This document shows, in pieces, positions 37,373 through 47,237 of a stretch of DNA of 64,000 bases. Within the stretch, counting starts at the first letter, position 1, and every line of letters begins with the position of its first letter. This DNA is from Salibacterium aidingense DSM 18341. Its GTDB lineage: Bacteria; Bacillota; Bacilli; Bacillales; Marinococcaceae. Position numbers and translations under genes: made by a program. The stretch lies in the NCBI RefSeq assembly GCF_000429685.1, contig NZ_AUCI01000010.1, forward strand, positions 98,233 through 162,232. The letters are read 5' to 3'. The notes under the pieces were generated by a model that worked only from the letters and a program-made list of their open reading frames with translations, was not told the origin of the DNA and ran no database searches.

Positions 37373-38725
37373 ATGAAAAAAGGATTAGAACAATTTATGA
37401 CGCCGTTTCGGATTATTATATTCGTTTACATACTGTCTATGTTTTTGTTCAGCTTTCTGTTGTGGCTGCCCTTTTCTCAGGAAGCTGGAACAGATCTGAC
37501 CTACATGGAAGCTTTGTTCACCTCTGTTTCTGCTGTAAGTGTAACAGGGTTGAGTGTCATTGATGTGTCAGAATCATTAAGCTACACCGGGGTGTTTTTT
37601 CTTGCTCTTGCCATGCAGGTGGGGGGCATCGGCATCATGTCGCTCGGTACATTTGTGTGGATGCTGTTTGGACGGAAGATTAATCTGTCGCAGCGCCTGT
37701 TGATCATGGTGGACCAGAACCAGTATCAGTTTTCCGGGATGGTTAAACTGATGCGGGGGATTCTACTTTTGGCTCTCGCGATTGAACTGGTTGGAGCTCT
37801 CGTACTCGGAACGTATTATCTGCAGCATTTCAACAGTGTGGGGGAAGCCTATTATCAAGGATCCTTTGCAGCACTCAGTGCATTCACCAACGCCGGATTT
37901 GATGTGACTGGGCAGTCGTTGATTCCGTTTGCCAATGACTATTATGTACAGTTTATCGTCCTTCTCTTAATTTTCGCAGGGGCGATTGGTTTTCCAGTCT
38001 TAATGGAAGTAAGGGAGTATTTCGTCACGACAAGCAGCTATTTCAAGTTCAGTTTGTTCACGAAAGTGACAGTAACGACGTATTTTCTTATTTTTGTACT
38101 GGGGGCGGCAGGAATCTGGGTGTTGGAAAAAGACATGTTTTACGAGGGAATGGCCTGGCACCAGCAGTTTTTCTATTCTATTTTTAACTCAGCGACAGCA
38201 CGAAGTGCAGGTCTGACCACCATGGAGACGTCTTCGTTTACCCTGCCGACCCTGCTTTTTATTTCTTCTCTGATGATTATTGGGGCAAGCCCATCCAGTG
38301 TGGGCGGGGGAATACGGACAACAACCCTGGCTGTTATGTTTCTGTCGATCCGCAGTTTTGCGCTGGGGAAAAGTGATGTGAAAGTGTTTGGACGCGAAAT
38401 CCATCCTGAAGATAAGCAGAAAGCTTTTATGGTGCTCTCTTTTTTCTTGTTTGGTTTATTTGCTGCAGTGACCCTTATCACTGCATTCGAACAGGGAAAT
38501 TCCAAAGTAGAACTGATTGATATTATTTTTGAAACAAGCTCTGCTTTTGGAACGTGCGGGCTTACGACGGGCATTACCCCTGATTTGTCAAAACCGAGTC
38601 TGTTCCTCTTGATGGTGCTTATGTTCATTGGACGTGTCGGTATATTGGTATTACTTTTCTCTGTAAAACGAAAAGAAATAAAATCCCATTACAAATATCC
38701 AACGGAACGCATGATTATTGGATAA
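37373..38725 (+). CDS. ktrB: Ktr/Trk-type potassium uptake channel subunit
   Basis: 450 residues with the fourfold M1-P-M2 repeat of the TrkH/KtrB superfamily; selectivity filter loops at SVSAVSVTGLSVID, LSAFTNAGFDVTG, SATARSAGLTT and TSSAFGTCGLTT. Moves K+ (with Na+) across the membrane together with a KtrA/C-type RCK subunit, which is not in the window. Could be KtrB or KtrD; sequence reading does not separate them. Start after CGGAGGG. Confidence 0.9.
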   Translation: MKKGLEQFMTPFRIIIFVYILSMFLFSFLLWLPFSQEAGTDLTYMEALFTSVSAVSVTGLSVIDVSESLSYTGVFFLALAMQVGGIGIMSLGTFVWMLFGRKINLSQRLLIMVDQNQYQFSGMVKLMRGILLLALAIELVGALVLGTYYLQHFNSVGEAYYQGSFAALSAFTNAGFDVTGQSLIPFANDYYVQFIVLLLIFAGAIGFPVLMEVREYFVTTSSYFKFSLFTKVTVTTYFLIFVLGAAGIWVLEKDMFYEGMAWHQQFFYSIFNSATARSAGLTTMETSSFTLPTLLFISSLMIIGASPSSVGGGIRTTTLAVMFLSIRSFALGKSDVKVFGREIHPEDKQKAFMVLSFFLFGLFAAVTLITAFEQGNSKVELIDIIFETSSAFGTCGLTTGITPDLSKPSLFLLMVLMFIGRVGILVLLFSVKRKEIKSHYKYPTERMIIG

Positions 38726-38740
38726 TGAGAAAGAATAAAA

Positions 38741-38768
38741 AATGCCCGGCAAATCCGGGCATTTTTCC
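38741..38768 (+). terminator. Terminator after the potassium channel gene
   Basis: Stem AATGCCCGG (38741-38749) / CCGGGCATT (38755-38763), then TTTT. Confidence 0.92.
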
Positions 38769-38802
38769 GTAATATCACCTTTATGAAGGTGTATCCGGTT
38801 TC

Positions 38803-38831
38803 TTGACTAGCCGTGATAGGGGGAGTACAAT
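38803..38831 (+). promoter_or_regulatory. Promoter of sdhCAB
   Basis: TTGACT (38803-38808), 17-base spacer, TACAAT (38826-38831). A leader of about 265 bases follows before sdhC, in which I see no gene. Confidence 0.75.
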
Positions 38832-39103
38832 AAATTTGTCGGAAAGGTGAAAGCAAAGGCTAAATTTGTTGAGTTGTCAGACTAATTAGTCTATCCATCT
38901 CAGCGAGTACGACCAGAGGATATGGCGGTTTTCCTGTATACATAGGATAACAAAAGTTTAGGCATTTCTTATGCCGTTGTGTTTTTTATAGGAAACCAAC
39001 ACCTGCTCTCTGGAAAAGAAACAGGAGGTCGTTCAATCGAAGGAGAAAAGGAATAAGCTTACGACAAACCAGGACTTAAAAATTTTTTAGGGGGAACATT
39101 GGC

Positions 39104-39733
39104 ATGGCTGAAAACCGTGATTTTATGAACCGCAGACTTCATTCACTGCTTGGCGTGATTCCCATCGGGGTATATCTCGTCCAGCACTTGACGGTAAACT
39201 TTTTTGCGACACGCGGCGCTGAAGCGTTTAATGGTGCTGCTCATTTTATGGAAAATTTACCGTTCCGCCTTTTCTTAGAAATCTTTGTTATCTATCTTCC
39301 TATTCTTTTTCATGCCATTTATGGTCTTTTTATTGTTTTTCAGGGAAAGAGCAATACGAGACGATTTGGTTTTTTTAGAAACTGGATGTTTTTACTTCAG
39401 CGTATTACCGGTGTCTACTTACTTGTTTTCATTGCCTGGCATGTCTGGCAGACACGCGTGCAGGCTTCTTTTGGAGCAGAAGTGAATTATGATATGATGG
39501 CGGATATACTCAGCAGTCCATTTATGCTTGTGTTTTATATTATTGGTGTTTTATCGGCGACATTTCATTTTTCCAACGGTTTATGGTCGTTTCTTGTTTC
39601 ATGGGGAATTACTGTCAATCCACGTTCGCAGCGGATTGCAACCTATGCCACAGCGGTTATTTTCGTAGCGCTGTCGGTTGTTGGAATGAGTGCCCTGCTA
39701 GCGTTTATTAATCCTGATTTAGCCAATATGTAA
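39104..39733 (+). CDS. sdhC: Succinate dehydrogenase cytochrome b558 subunit
   Basis: 209 residues with five membrane helices and several in-membrane His residues suited to bind the two haems (for example LHSLLGVIP, LVQHL, AIYG, HVWQT, HFSNG). This is the one-subunit, di-haem anchor typical of B. subtilis complex II, which passes electrons to menaquinone. First gene of sdhCAB. Confidence 0.95.
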   Translation: MAENRDFMNRRLHSLLGVIPIGVYLVQHLTVNFFATRGAEAFNGAAHFMENLPFRLFLEIFVIYLPILFHAIYGLFIVFQGKSNTRRFGFFRNWMFLLQRITGVYLLVFIAWHVWQTRVQASFGAEVNYDMMADILSSPFMLVFYIIGVLSATFHFSNGLWSFLVSWGITVNPRSQRIATYATAVIFVALSVVGMSALLAFINPDLANM

Positions 39734-39748
39734 GGGAGTGTATCACAC

Positions 39749-41530
39749 ATGAGTGATGGTAATATTATTGTAGTCGGCGGCGGCCTTGGCGGCCTGATGG
39801 CGACTATTAAAGCAGCAGAAGCCGGCAAACGTGTAGACCTGTTTTCTGTTGTTCCAGTGAAAAGATCCCACTCTGTCTGTGCCCAGGGCGGTATTAACGG
39901 TGCGGTAAATACAAAAGGGGAAGGAGATTCCCCGTGGGAACATTTTGACGACACGGTGTACGGCGGAGACTTTTTAGCGAATCAACCGCCGGTAAAAGCG
40001 ATGACAGAAGCTGCTCCCGGAATCATTCACCTGATGGACCGGATGGGAGTTATGTTTAACCGCACATCGGAAGGACTATTGGATTTTCGTCGATTTGGCG
40101 GTACGCAGCATCATCGTACGGCATTTGCCGGAGCAACAAGCGGACAGCAGCTGCTGTATGCGCTTGATGAACAGGTCCGCCGTTATGAAGTGGAAGGCCT
40201 GGTGAACAAATACGAAGGCTGGGAATTTCTTGGTGCGGTACTGGATGAGGAAGGACGCTGCCGCGGCATTACGGCCCAGAATCTGACTACCATGGAGATT
40301 GAGTCATTCCGTTCTGATGCGGTGATTACGGCAACCGGAGGACCTGGTATTATATTCGGTAAATCGACAAACTCGATGATTAACACCGGCTTTGCGGCGG
40401 CAACTCTTTATGAACAGGGTGTGTATTATGCCAATGGAGAATTTATTCAGATCCATCCGACGGCTATTCCCGGTGATGATAAACTTCGTCTGATGAGTGA
40501 ATCGGCACGCGGAGAAGGCGGGCGAGTGTGGACGTATAAAGATGGCAAACCGTGGTATTTTCTTGAGGAAAAATATCCTGCTTACGGGAACCTCGTTCCG
40601 CGCGACATTGCGACACGTGAAATTTTTGATGTCTGTGTCAACCAGAAACTAGGAATCAACGGAGAAAACATGGTTTATCTCGACCTTTCTCATAAAGATC
40701 CAAAAGAACTTGACGTTAAACTTGGCGGCATTATGGAAATTTACGAGAAATTTATGGGCGATGACCCGCGAAAAGTTCCAATGAAGATCTTCCCGGCTGT
40801 TCATTATTCAATGGGCGGCATGTGGGTGAATTATGACCAGATGACCAATATTCCGGGCCTTTTTGCAGCGGGTGAATGTGATTACACGCAGCACGGTGCA
40901 AACCGCTTAGGCGCCAATGGTCTTTTATCCGCCATTTATGGCGGCATGGTCGCCGGACCGAGTGCTGTTGAATATGTAAATGGCCTTGACAAGCTTGCTG
41001 AAGATCTTCCCTCTTCGGTATATGACAACTACAAGAAAGAAAAAGAAGAAGAGTTTGAGGAAATCCTGAATATGCGCGGGGATGAGAATGCCTATGCCCT
41101 CCATAGAGAGCTTGGGGAGTGGATGACAAACAACATGACTGTTGTCCGCGAAAATGACAAACTTCTGCAAACGGACGAGGAAATTCAGGAACTGATGGAA
41201 CGTTATGAAAATATCAATATGTCGGATACCGCACGTTGGAGCAATCAGGCAGCTTCGTTTACACGCCAGTTGAAAGGGATGCTGAACCTGGCCCGTGTTA
41301 TGACACTGGGCGCTTATCACCGGAATGAAAGCCGCGGTGCCCATTATAAGCCGGAATTTCCGGAACGGAATGATGAGGAATACCTAAAAACGACAAAGGC
41401 AAAATATAATCCGGAGAAAAACGCACCGGATTTTGAATATGAAGATGTGGATGTTTCCCTTATTAAACCGCGGAAACGGGATTATTCGAAAGGGAAGGAA
41501 TCTTCGCAGCAAGGAGCTGGTAAACAATGA
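39749..41530 (+). CDS. sdhA: Succinate dehydrogenase flavoprotein subunit
   Basis: 593 residues. FAD-binding Rossmann motif VVGGGLGGLMATIKAAEAG at the N-terminus, the flavin-attachment His in SHSVCAQGGI, substrate and catalytic regions HHRTAFAG, GRVWTY, LVPRDIATREI and the Arg-containing HYSMGGMWV and GANRLGANGLLS. Oxidises succinate to fumarate. Overlaps sdhB by four bases (ATGA). Confidence 0.97.
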   Translation: MSDGNIIVVGGGLGGLMATIKAAEAGKRVDLFSVVPVKRSHSVCAQGGINGAVNTKGEGDSPWEHFDDTVYGGDFLANQPPVKAMTEAAPGIIHLMDRMGVMFNRTSEGLLDFRRFGGTQHHRTAFAGATSGQQLLYALDEQVRRYEVEGLVNKYEGWEFLGAVLDEEGRCRGITAQNLTTMEIESFRSDAVITATGGPGIIFGKSTNSMINTGFAAATLYEQGVYYANGEFIQIHPTAIPGDDKLRLMSESARGEGGRVWTYKDGKPWYFLEEKYPAYGNLVPRDIATREIFDVCVNQKLGINGENMVYLDLSHKDPKELDVKLGGIMEIYEKFMGDDPRKVPMKIFPAVHYSMGGMWVNYDQMTNIPGLFAAGECDYTQHGANRLGANGLLSAIYGGMVAGPSAVEYVNGLDKLAEDLPSSVYDNYKKEKEEEFEEILNMRGDENAYALHRELGEWMTNNMTVVRENDKLLQTDEEIQELMERYENINMSDTARWSNQAASFTRQLKGMLNLARVMTLGAYHRNESRGAHYKPEFPERNDEEYLKTTKAKYNPEKNAPDFEYEDVDVSLIKPRKRDYSKGKESSQQGAGKQ

Positions 41531-42288
41531 GCGAAGAAAAAATGATCCGTCTTATTATTACCCGGCAGGATGGTCCGGAAAGCGAACCTTATACACAGGA
41601 GTTTGAACTCCCGCACCGCCCGAACATGAATGTCATTTCGGCCCTGATGGAAATCCGCCGCAATCCGGTGGATGCCGACGGCCGGGAAACATCCCCTGTT
41701 GTCTGGGACATGAATTGTCTGGAAGAAGTGTGCGGCGCCTGTTCCATGATAATAAACGGAAAGCCGCAGCAGTCTTGTACAGCACTGGTTGATCAGTTTG
41801 AACAGCCGATCCGGCTCGAGCCGATGCGGACATTCCCCGTGGTTCGTGACTTAATCGTGGACCGGAGCCGGATGTTTGATTCCCTGAAAAAAGTAAAAGC
41901 GTGGATCCCGATCGATGGAACGTATGATCTTGGCCCGGGACCGCGTATGGCAGAAAACAAAAGACAGTGGGCTTATGAATTATCCAAATGTATGACTTGC
42001 GGGGTCTGTCTGGAAGCCTGCCCGAATGTAAATGACAACTCCGAGTTTATAGGTCCTGCTCCTGTATCGATTGTGCGCCTGTACAATGCACATCCTACCG
42101 GGGAAATGAATAAATCGGAGCGTCTTGAAGCCCTAATGGGAGAGGGCGGAATTGAAAGCTGCGGGAACTCACAAAACTGCGTAGAATCCTGTCCAAAGGG
42201 TATTCCGCTTACTACTTCCATTGCCGCTCTAAACCGCGACACCTCCCTGCAGGCGTTTAAGAATTTCTTTGGAAGTGACAAAGCATAA
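41527..42288 (+). CDS. sdhB: Succinate dehydrogenase iron-sulfur subunit
   Basis: 253 residues. Plant-type [2Fe-2S] ligands in CLEEVCGACSMIINGKPQQSC-type region (about 57-80), then two ferredoxin cysteine groups CMTCGVCLEACP and CGNSQNCVESCPKG that hold the [4Fe-4S] and [3Fe-4S] clusters. Transfers electrons from SdhA to the haems of SdhC. Last gene of the operon. Confidence 0.97.
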   Translation: MSEEKMIRLIITRQDGPESEPYTQEFELPHRPNMNVISALMEIRRNPVDADGRETSPVVWDMNCLEEVCGACSMIINGKPQQSCTALVDQFEQPIRLEPMRTFPVVRDLIVDRSRMFDSLKKVKAWIPIDGTYDLGPGPRMAENKRQWAYELSKCMTCGVCLEACPNVNDNSEFIGPAPVSIVRLYNAHPTGEMNKSERLEALMGEGGIESCGNSQNCVESCPKGIPLTTSIAALNRDTSLQAFKNFFGSDKA

Positions 42289-42296
42289 TGAACCCG

Positions 42297-42330
42297 ACTG
42301 CTCTGCTTAACGAAGCGGAGCAGTTTTTTT
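42297..42330 (+). terminator. Terminator of sdhCAB
   Basis: Arms CTGCTCTGCTT and AAGCGGAGCAG (one wobble pair) around AACG, then T7. Confidence 0.92.
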
Positions 42331-42631
42331 ATGCTCCGGCCCCCTGCGGAACAAAAAGGAGGGGATCCATTTTAGGGGGCAGAAAGGTATAAATTTTGGG
42401 CATATTGAAGATCCAGCTTTCAGCACCCGTCCGCCCGGGGTTTCTTCCCGTGCGACTTCCGGCAGCAGGCTGCCGGGTCCCCAGTAGAAGAATCGCCACC
42501 TATAAGCCCCACGTCCTGGGAACGGCGGCGCTATCACCTCCCGTGCGTCGCAGAACCTGTCACAGCTGCCCGGGGCGCTGGCGTCCTTTTTAGTGGAAAT
42601 ATCGGTTATGGAAAGAAAGGCATTTGTCCGT
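42331..42631. other. GC-rich structured interval between sdhB and gerE
   Basis: No convincing gene on either strand (ysmA occupies this slot in B. subtilis). It is richer in G+C than its surroundings and contains a perfect hairpin CCGGCAGC-AG-GCTGCCGG (about 42458-42475) among further potential stems. It ends in CTTTTTA near 42590 on the plus strand. A structured RNA is possible; no known family was recognised. Confidence 0.4.
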
Positions 42632-42660
42632 AACAGTCTTTCTTTGCGGCGCATAAAATA
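42632..42660 (+). promoter_or_regulatory. Sigma-K-type promoter of gerE
   Basis: AACA (42632-42635), 16-17-base spacer, CATAAAATA (42652-42660), matching the mother-cell sigma-K pattern (AC at -35, CATAnnnTA at -10). gerE is sigma-K dependent in B. subtilis. Confidence 0.7.
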
Positions 42661-42744
42661 TGCTGACTATATTCTTTCCATACTCCGACCCTTTCGCCTT
42701 CAGGCAGAGGACGGGGACAGCCTTGTCAAGAAAGGGTGAAGCCA

Positions 42745-42969
42745 TTGAGGGAGATGGACAGAGGCTATCGGACCCTGCTTACAAAGAGGGAACGGGAGGT
42801 CTTTGAATTACTCGTCCAGGATAAGACGACGAAAGAAATAGCATCCCAGTTGTTTATCAGCGAAAAAACAGTCCGCAACCATATATCCAATACGATGCAG
42901 AAACTGGGAGTAAAGGGGCGTTCTCAGGCCGTCATTGAGTTAATACGGCTTGGAGAACTTACGATTTGA
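42745..42969 (+). CDS. gerE: Spore germination / mother-cell regulator GerE
   Basis: 74 residues from TTG 42745 (site AAAGGGTGA), the same length as B. subtilis GerE; GTG 42736 is an alternative. A stand-alone LuxR-type helix-turn-helix: LLTKREREVFELLVQDKTTK, EIASQLFISEKTVRNHISN and MQKLGVKGRSQAVIELIRLG. It controls late spore-coat gene expression in the mother cell. Preceded by a sigma-K-like promoter. Confidence 0.96.
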   Translation: MREMDRGYRTLLTKREREVFELLVQDKTTKEIASQLFISEKTVRNHISNTMQKLGVKGRSQAVIELIRLGELTI

Positions 42970-43205
42970 TAGACCGCCGGCTTTTCTGCAGAAAGGGAAA
43001 ACCGGGTATGTTTCTTCAGCCCGGGGTAAGGAGCCGGGAGGACGGGAAGCAGAAAAATGCAATGGGGGAAGCTGTATAAACCCCTTTTGTCCTCCATGGT
43101 TAGAACAGTTTATTATAGCAGTTCTAACATTGGAAAAGAATGATCATCCCGGAGGAACTGCCTCCCATTCCGGCCTGTAGAATCAGGAGCCTCTCCTTTT
43201 CTTTT

Positions 43206-43229
43206 AGCTGGAAAAGCCGGCTTTTTTTT
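43206..43229 (+). terminator. Terminator downstream of gerE region
   Basis: AGCTGG (43206-43211) / CCGGCT (43217-43222), then T7. Between gerE and this site (42970-43205) I see no gene, only an 8-bp inverted repeat GTTAGAAC (43099-43106) / GTTCTAAC (43121-43128) with a 14-base spacer, possibly an operator. Confidence 0.7.
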
Positions 43230-43297
43230 GTATGAACAGGATAGAAAATAGATAGGGGACCGTCTGTCCTTTCTTTTTTAAATTTCTATTGGCATAC

Positions 43298-43326
43298 TTG
43301 CTGTATCTGAAAGAGAATGCTATAAT
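43298..43326 (+). promoter_or_regulatory. Promoter of ptsHI
   Basis: TTGCTG (43298-43303), 17-base spacer, perfect TATAAT (43321-43326). About 245 bases of leader follow. Confidence 0.75.
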
Positions 43327-43394
43327 AATTACAAGTTTGCAGCGGGGTTTATTGTCAAACATACGTAAAATTTACGTGTTACTGATACGATCAG

Positions 43395-43478
43395 GCATGA
43401 GTAAATGCATCAGGAGGAAATGAGTACCATTACAGGCTTATTTCAATACTCCCTTTTTGCGTTTGCTCATGCTTTTTT
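43395..43478 (+). terminator. Leader terminator (attenuator) of ptsHI
   Basis: Arms GCATGAGTAAATGCA (43395-43409) and TGCGTTTGCTCATGC (43458-43472) pair over 15 positions with two wobble pairs, then T6. The 48-nt loop contains AGGAGG and an inner GAGTA/TACTC pairing. Placed between the promoter and ptsH, it is likely an attenuator; the trigger is unknown. Confidence 0.7.
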
Positions 43479-43578
43479 ACTTTCAAAGGATTAATATGAT
43501 TCACCGCTTGACCTGGTGCTGCATTCCTTAGTATCTTTATGTAAGCGATATAAATTTTATTGAAAAGGGGTTTCTGCC

Positions 43579-43842
43579 ATGAAAGAACAAACGTACACTA
43601 TTACAAATGATACGGGGATTCATGCCCGCCCGGCAACACAGCTTGTGAATAAAGCCGGACAGTTTTCGTCTGAAATTACACTTGAATATAACGGGAAATC
43701 TGTAAACCTGAAGTCCATTATGGGTGTTATGTCTCTTGGTGTAGGCAAAGACTCAGAAGTAACCATTCGGATTGAAGGAGCAGATGAGGAAGAAGCAGCG
43801 CAGGCCATAGATGAAGTAGTGAAAGAAGGGCTTGGAAAGTAA
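43579..43842 (+). CDS. ptsH: Phosphocarrier protein HPr
   Basis: 87 residues; active-site His15 in [11 protein letters not shown] and the regulatory Ser46 in [12 protein letters not shown] are both present. HPr carries phosphate from enzyme I to sugar-specific EIIA and, when phosphorylated on Ser46, partners CcpA. It overlaps ptsI by one base. In B. subtilis ptsHI follows ptsG; here it is between gerE and marR. Confidence 0.97.
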   Translation: MKEQTYTITNDTGIHARPATQLVNKAGQFSSEITLEYNGKSVNLKSIMGVMSLGVGKDSEVTIRIEGADEEEAAQAIDEVVKEGLGK

Positions 43843-45566
43843 TGACTACTACCCTGGAGGGCATTGCTGCTTCGAAAGGTATTGCGTTTGCTAAAGCATT
43901 TGTCCTTGAACAACCAGAAATGAACATTGAAAAAAAGGAAATAGAAGAGACGGACGCTGAAATAGATCGATTTCAGAAAGCAGTTGATCATGCGAAACAA
44001 GAACTGCAGATTATTAAAGAAAAAACGTTAAATGATATGGGAGAAGATAAGGAGGAAATTTTTTCCGCCCATCTGCTTGTATTGGAAGATCCGGAAATCA
44101 TCGATGGTGTAACGGCTAAAATAAAAGATGAAGGCGTAAACGCGGAGTTTGCATTAAAAGATTTATCCGATATGTATGTAACGATGTTTGAGGGAATGGA
44201 TAATGAATACATGAAGGAACGTGCTTCGGACATCCGGGATGTCAGCCAGCGTATTCTTCTGCATCTTTTAGGGGTGGAAAACACCAGTCTTGCAGCTATT
44301 CAGGAGGAAACGATCGTGATTGCGGAGGATTTGACGCCTTCGGATACAGCCCAGCTCGATCTATCTTACGTACTCGGATTCGCAACGGATATTGGAGGAC
44401 GGACCTCCCATTCTGCTATTATGGCGCGTTCGATGGAAATCCCTGCAGTGGTTGGAACAAAAGAAGCAACCTCCGCAGTTGGCAGCGGGGATCAGATTAT
44501 TATAGACGGCATGGAAGGCCGGGTGCTCATTGCTCCGGATGAGAAAACGGTGGAAGAATATAAGGGGAAACAGCAGGAATACCTTCGTCAGAAAGAAGAA
44601 TGGGCGAAACTCGTCAACGAATCGTCTGTCACAAAAGACGGTCGACGGGTGGAACTTGCTGCCAATATCGGTACGCCTAATGACATAGAAGGGGTTCTAT
44701 CCAATGGTGCGGAAGGAATCGGCCTGTACCGCACGGAATTTTTATACATGGGCCGTGACGAACTGCCCGGGGAAGAGGAACAGTTTGAAGCATATAAAAC
44801 AGTGCTCGAGAAAATGGGGGACAAGCCGGTGGTGATCCGGACCCTTGACGTCGGCGGAGACAAGGAGCTTCCGTATTTAAATCTTCCCCCAGAACTTAAT
44901 CCGTTTCTCGGCTTTCGAGCCATCCGGCTTTGCCTGGAGGAAACAGAAATGTTCCGCACGCAGCTCCGCGCCCTCCTGCGTGCGAGTGCGTATGGTAATT
45001 TGAAAGTGATGTTTCCAATGGTAGCGACCCTGGAAGAATTCCGTGAAGCGAAGAATCTACTGGAGAATGTAAAAGCTGAATTGATTCAGGAAGGACAAGC
45101 AGTAGCGGAAAAGATAGAGACCGGCATTATGGTGGAGATCCCATCCACAGCTGCAGCTGCTGACCTTTTCGCCAGGGAGGTTGACTTTTTCAGCATCGGC
45201 ACCAATGATCTCATTCAGTATACTATGGCAGCCGACCGTATGAGTGAAAAAGTCGCGCATTTGTATCAACCCTATCACCCCGCCATTCTGCGCCTTGTAA
45301 AACAGGTGATCAGTGCTGCCCACAACGAAGGAAAATGGGCCGGTATGTGCGGAGAGATGGCCGGAGAAGAAACAGCCGTGCCTCTGCTGCTGGGTCTGGG
45401 GCTTGATGAATTCAGTATGAGCGCCACTTCTGTCCTTCCGGCAAGAAGTCAGGTTAGAAGCCTGTCCGGAAAAGAAGCAGCCGCTCTCGCTGAAGAAGCT
45501 GTACAGCTACCTACCGCAAAGGAAGTGGAGGCATTGGTTCATGAGAGAGGTTTTGTTACGTCCTGA
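43842..45566 (+). CDS. ptsI: PTS phosphoenolpyruvate--protein phosphotransferase (enzyme I)
   Basis: 574 residues. N-terminal HPr-binding domain, phosphohistidine domain with [21 protein letters not shown] (active His), and C-terminal PEP-binding TIM barrel ([44 protein letters not shown]). It takes phosphate from PEP and passes it to HPr. Start overlaps the ptsH stop (TAATG). Confidence 0.97.
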   Translation: MTTTLEGIAASKGIAFAKAFVLEQPEMNIEKKEIEETDAEIDRFQKAVDHAKQELQIIKEKTLNDMGEDKEEIFSAHLLVLEDPEIIDGVTAKIKDEGVNAEFALKDLSDMYVTMFEGMDNEYMKERASDIRDVSQRILLHLLGVENTSLAAIQEETIVIAEDLTPSDTAQLDLSYVLGFATDIGGRTSHSAIMARSMEIPAVVGTKEATSAVGSGDQIIIDGMEGRVLIAPDEKTVEEYKGKQQEYLRQKEEWAKLVNESSVTKDGRRVELAANIGTPNDIEGVLSNGAEGIGLYRTEFLYMGRDELPGEEEQFEAYKTVLEKMGDKPVVIRTLDVGGDKELPYLNLPPELNPFLGFRAIRLCLEETEMFRTQLRALLRASAYGNLKVMFPMVATLEEFREAKNLLENVKAELIQEGQAVAEKIETGIMVEIPSTAAAADLFAREVDFFSIGTNDLIQYTMAADRMSEKVAHLYQPYHPAILRLVKQVISAAHNEGKWAGMCGEMAGEETAVPLLLGLGLDEFSMSATSVLPARSQVRSLSGKEAAALAEEAVQLPTAKEVEALVHERGFVTS

Positions 45567-45577
45567 TCAGATAAACC

Positions 45578-45608
45578 GGGCTGTTCCGTGTTCACGGGGC
45601 AGCCTTTT
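45578..45608 (+). terminator. Terminator of ptsHI
   Basis: Interrupted stem GGCTG..CCGTG / CACGG..CAGCC followed by TTTTCT. Confidence 0.8.
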
Positions 45609-45797
45609 CTATGAAAGTATAAAACAAAAGTACATAACTGAATGAAACATTTCTACATCCGCCCGCTGGTTTTCACAAACAGCGAACCTGCCCATAAGCT
45701 GAATATAAAAGCTATGTAAAGATAGCAGGACGTTTCTTGCAATAACGTAAAAAAAAAGAGAGAATATACAGAGGATTGTTAAGCAGGGAGGAAAATC

Positions 45798-46262
45798 ATG
45801 ACGGATCAAGCCCGGGTGACGGATATCGAAAAAACGCTGCGGCATGTTTCCTATCTTATAAAACAACAGGGCCGAGAAATTTTACATCAGTTCCCGATCA
45901 CACCTCCCCAGTTTGTGGCTTTGCAGTGGCTGCAGGAAGAAGGAGATATGACGATTGGGGATTTGTCGCAAAAGATATTCTTAGCCTGCAGCACAACAAC
46001 CGATTTAGTAGATCGTATGGAAAAAAATAATCTGGTTCAACGCATAAAAGACCAAAAAGACCGCAGGGTCGTATATATTCATCTTCTTGAAAAAGGAGAA
46101 AACATTATTGCTGAAGTGATTCAGGAACGGCAGAATTACCTGCGTCATATCCTCAGCACCGTTTCCGAAGAAGAAGTAAAACAGGTGGAAGAAAGTATGA
46201 CCATGCTGTATGATCGGATGGTCTCCGCCGGTGCCGGCAAACATCAAGAACAAATTAAATAA
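45798..46262 (+). CDS. ysmB: MarR-family regulator (YsmB)
   Basis: 154 residues, winged helix: FPITPPQFVALQWLQEEGD, IGDLSQKIFLACSTTTDLVDRMEKNNLV and the wing RIKDQKDRRVVYIHLLEKG, all MarR-type. It precedes racE as in B. subtilis. Ligand and targets unknown. Start after GGGAGG. Confidence 0.9.
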   Translation: MTDQARVTDIEKTLRHVSYLIKQQGREILHQFPITPPQFVALQWLQEEGDMTIGDLSQKIFLACSTTTDLVDRMEKNNLVQRIKDQKDRRVVYIHLLEKGENIIAEVIQERQNYLRHILSTVSEEEVKQVEESMTMLYDRMVSAGAGKHQEQIK

Positions 46263-46280
46263 GAAATTGAGGGACACAAC

Positions 46281-47087
46281 GTGAACCGACCAATTGGAAT
46301 TATTGACTCCGGGGTAGGAGGGCTGACCGTTGCAAGAGAAATAGCAAGACAGCTCCCAAAAGAAAAAATGATCTATATTGGAGATACGGCACGGTGCCCG
46401 TACGGCCCCCGTCCCGTGGAAGAAGTGAGGCAGTATACGTGGGAAATGATCAACCGTCTTCAGCAGGAAAACATAAAGATGCTCGTCATTGCGTGTAATA
46501 CAGCCGCTGCTGTAGTATTGGACGAGGTGAAAGAAGAACTGCAGATTCCAGTGGTGGGAGTTGTGCAGCCTGGAGCGATAACCGCGTTAAAAATGACAAA
46601 GACCGACCATGTCGCAGTCATTGGGACAGAAGGAACCATCGCGAGTGGAGCCTATTTAAGAGCCCTTCATACAATAAACGAAAATGTGAAAGTAGAGACG
46701 CTGGCCTGCCCGCCTTTTGTTCCGCTGGTAGAACAGGGTCTTTGTGAAGGGGACGAAGCGGAGTCGATCGTACGTCAGACCCTTCGCCCGCTTGCTTCCA
46801 CGTCGTATGACACGCTGATTCTGGGGTGTACTCATTACCCCCTTCTTTTTGACGTGATTCAGGAAGTAGTCGGCGGGGAGATTCATCTGATTTCTTCGGG
46901 AGATGAAACAGCAAGAGAAGTCAGCACGATTCTTCACTACAATGAAATACTAAATACCGAAAATGAATTCCCGGATCACACATTTTATACTACGGGGCAG
47001 GCGGAACGTTTTCGGATCATTGCCAATCGCTGGCTTGACGGAAGAGCAGCTGACGTGCAATCGATTCATCTGGGGGAAGTCGTGTAA
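46281..47087 (+). CDS. racE: Glutamate racemase
   Basis: 268 residues from GTG. The two catalytic Cys are in ACNTAAA and GCTHYPLL, with [23 protein letters not shown] and PVVGVVQPG. Makes D-glutamate for peptidoglycan (and, in some bacilli, poly-glutamate). Position matches racE of B. subtilis. Confidence 0.95.
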   Translation: MNRPIGIIDSGVGGLTVAREIARQLPKEKMIYIGDTARCPYGPRPVEEVRQYTWEMINRLQQENIKMLVIACNTAAAVVLDEVKEELQIPVVGVVQPGAITALKMTKTDHVAVIGTEGTIASGAYLRALHTINENVKVETLACPPFVPLVEQGLCEGDEAESIVRQTLRPLASTSYDTLILGCTHYPLLFDVIQEVVGGEIHLISSGDETAREVSTILHYNEILNTENEFPDHTFYTTGQAERFRIIANRWLDGRAADVQSIHLGEVV

Positions 47088-47237
47088 CATCGGTTCTCCT
47101 GGAAGGAGATAAAATTCGTCGAAACGTTTCCATCCTTGCCTTTCTACCCTGAAAATCACTGAAAGTATGATTCAAGTGGTCTAATTCTATCCCAGGCTCG
47201 TATAAATAGTACAAACTGGTCTGGGAGGGAAGAAATA

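Noticed and set aside
42307..42654. 115-codon minus-strand frame between sdhB and gerE
   Set aside because: Overlaps the sdhB terminator, has no ribosome site and a Pro/Arg/Gly-rich composition typical of chance frames in GC-rich DNA.
43420..43494. 24-codon leader peptide inside the ptsH attenuator
   Set aside because: AGGAGG is only two bases from the ATG, too close for normal initiation, and the peptide has no run of regulatory codons. Kept only as a remark on the hairpin loop.
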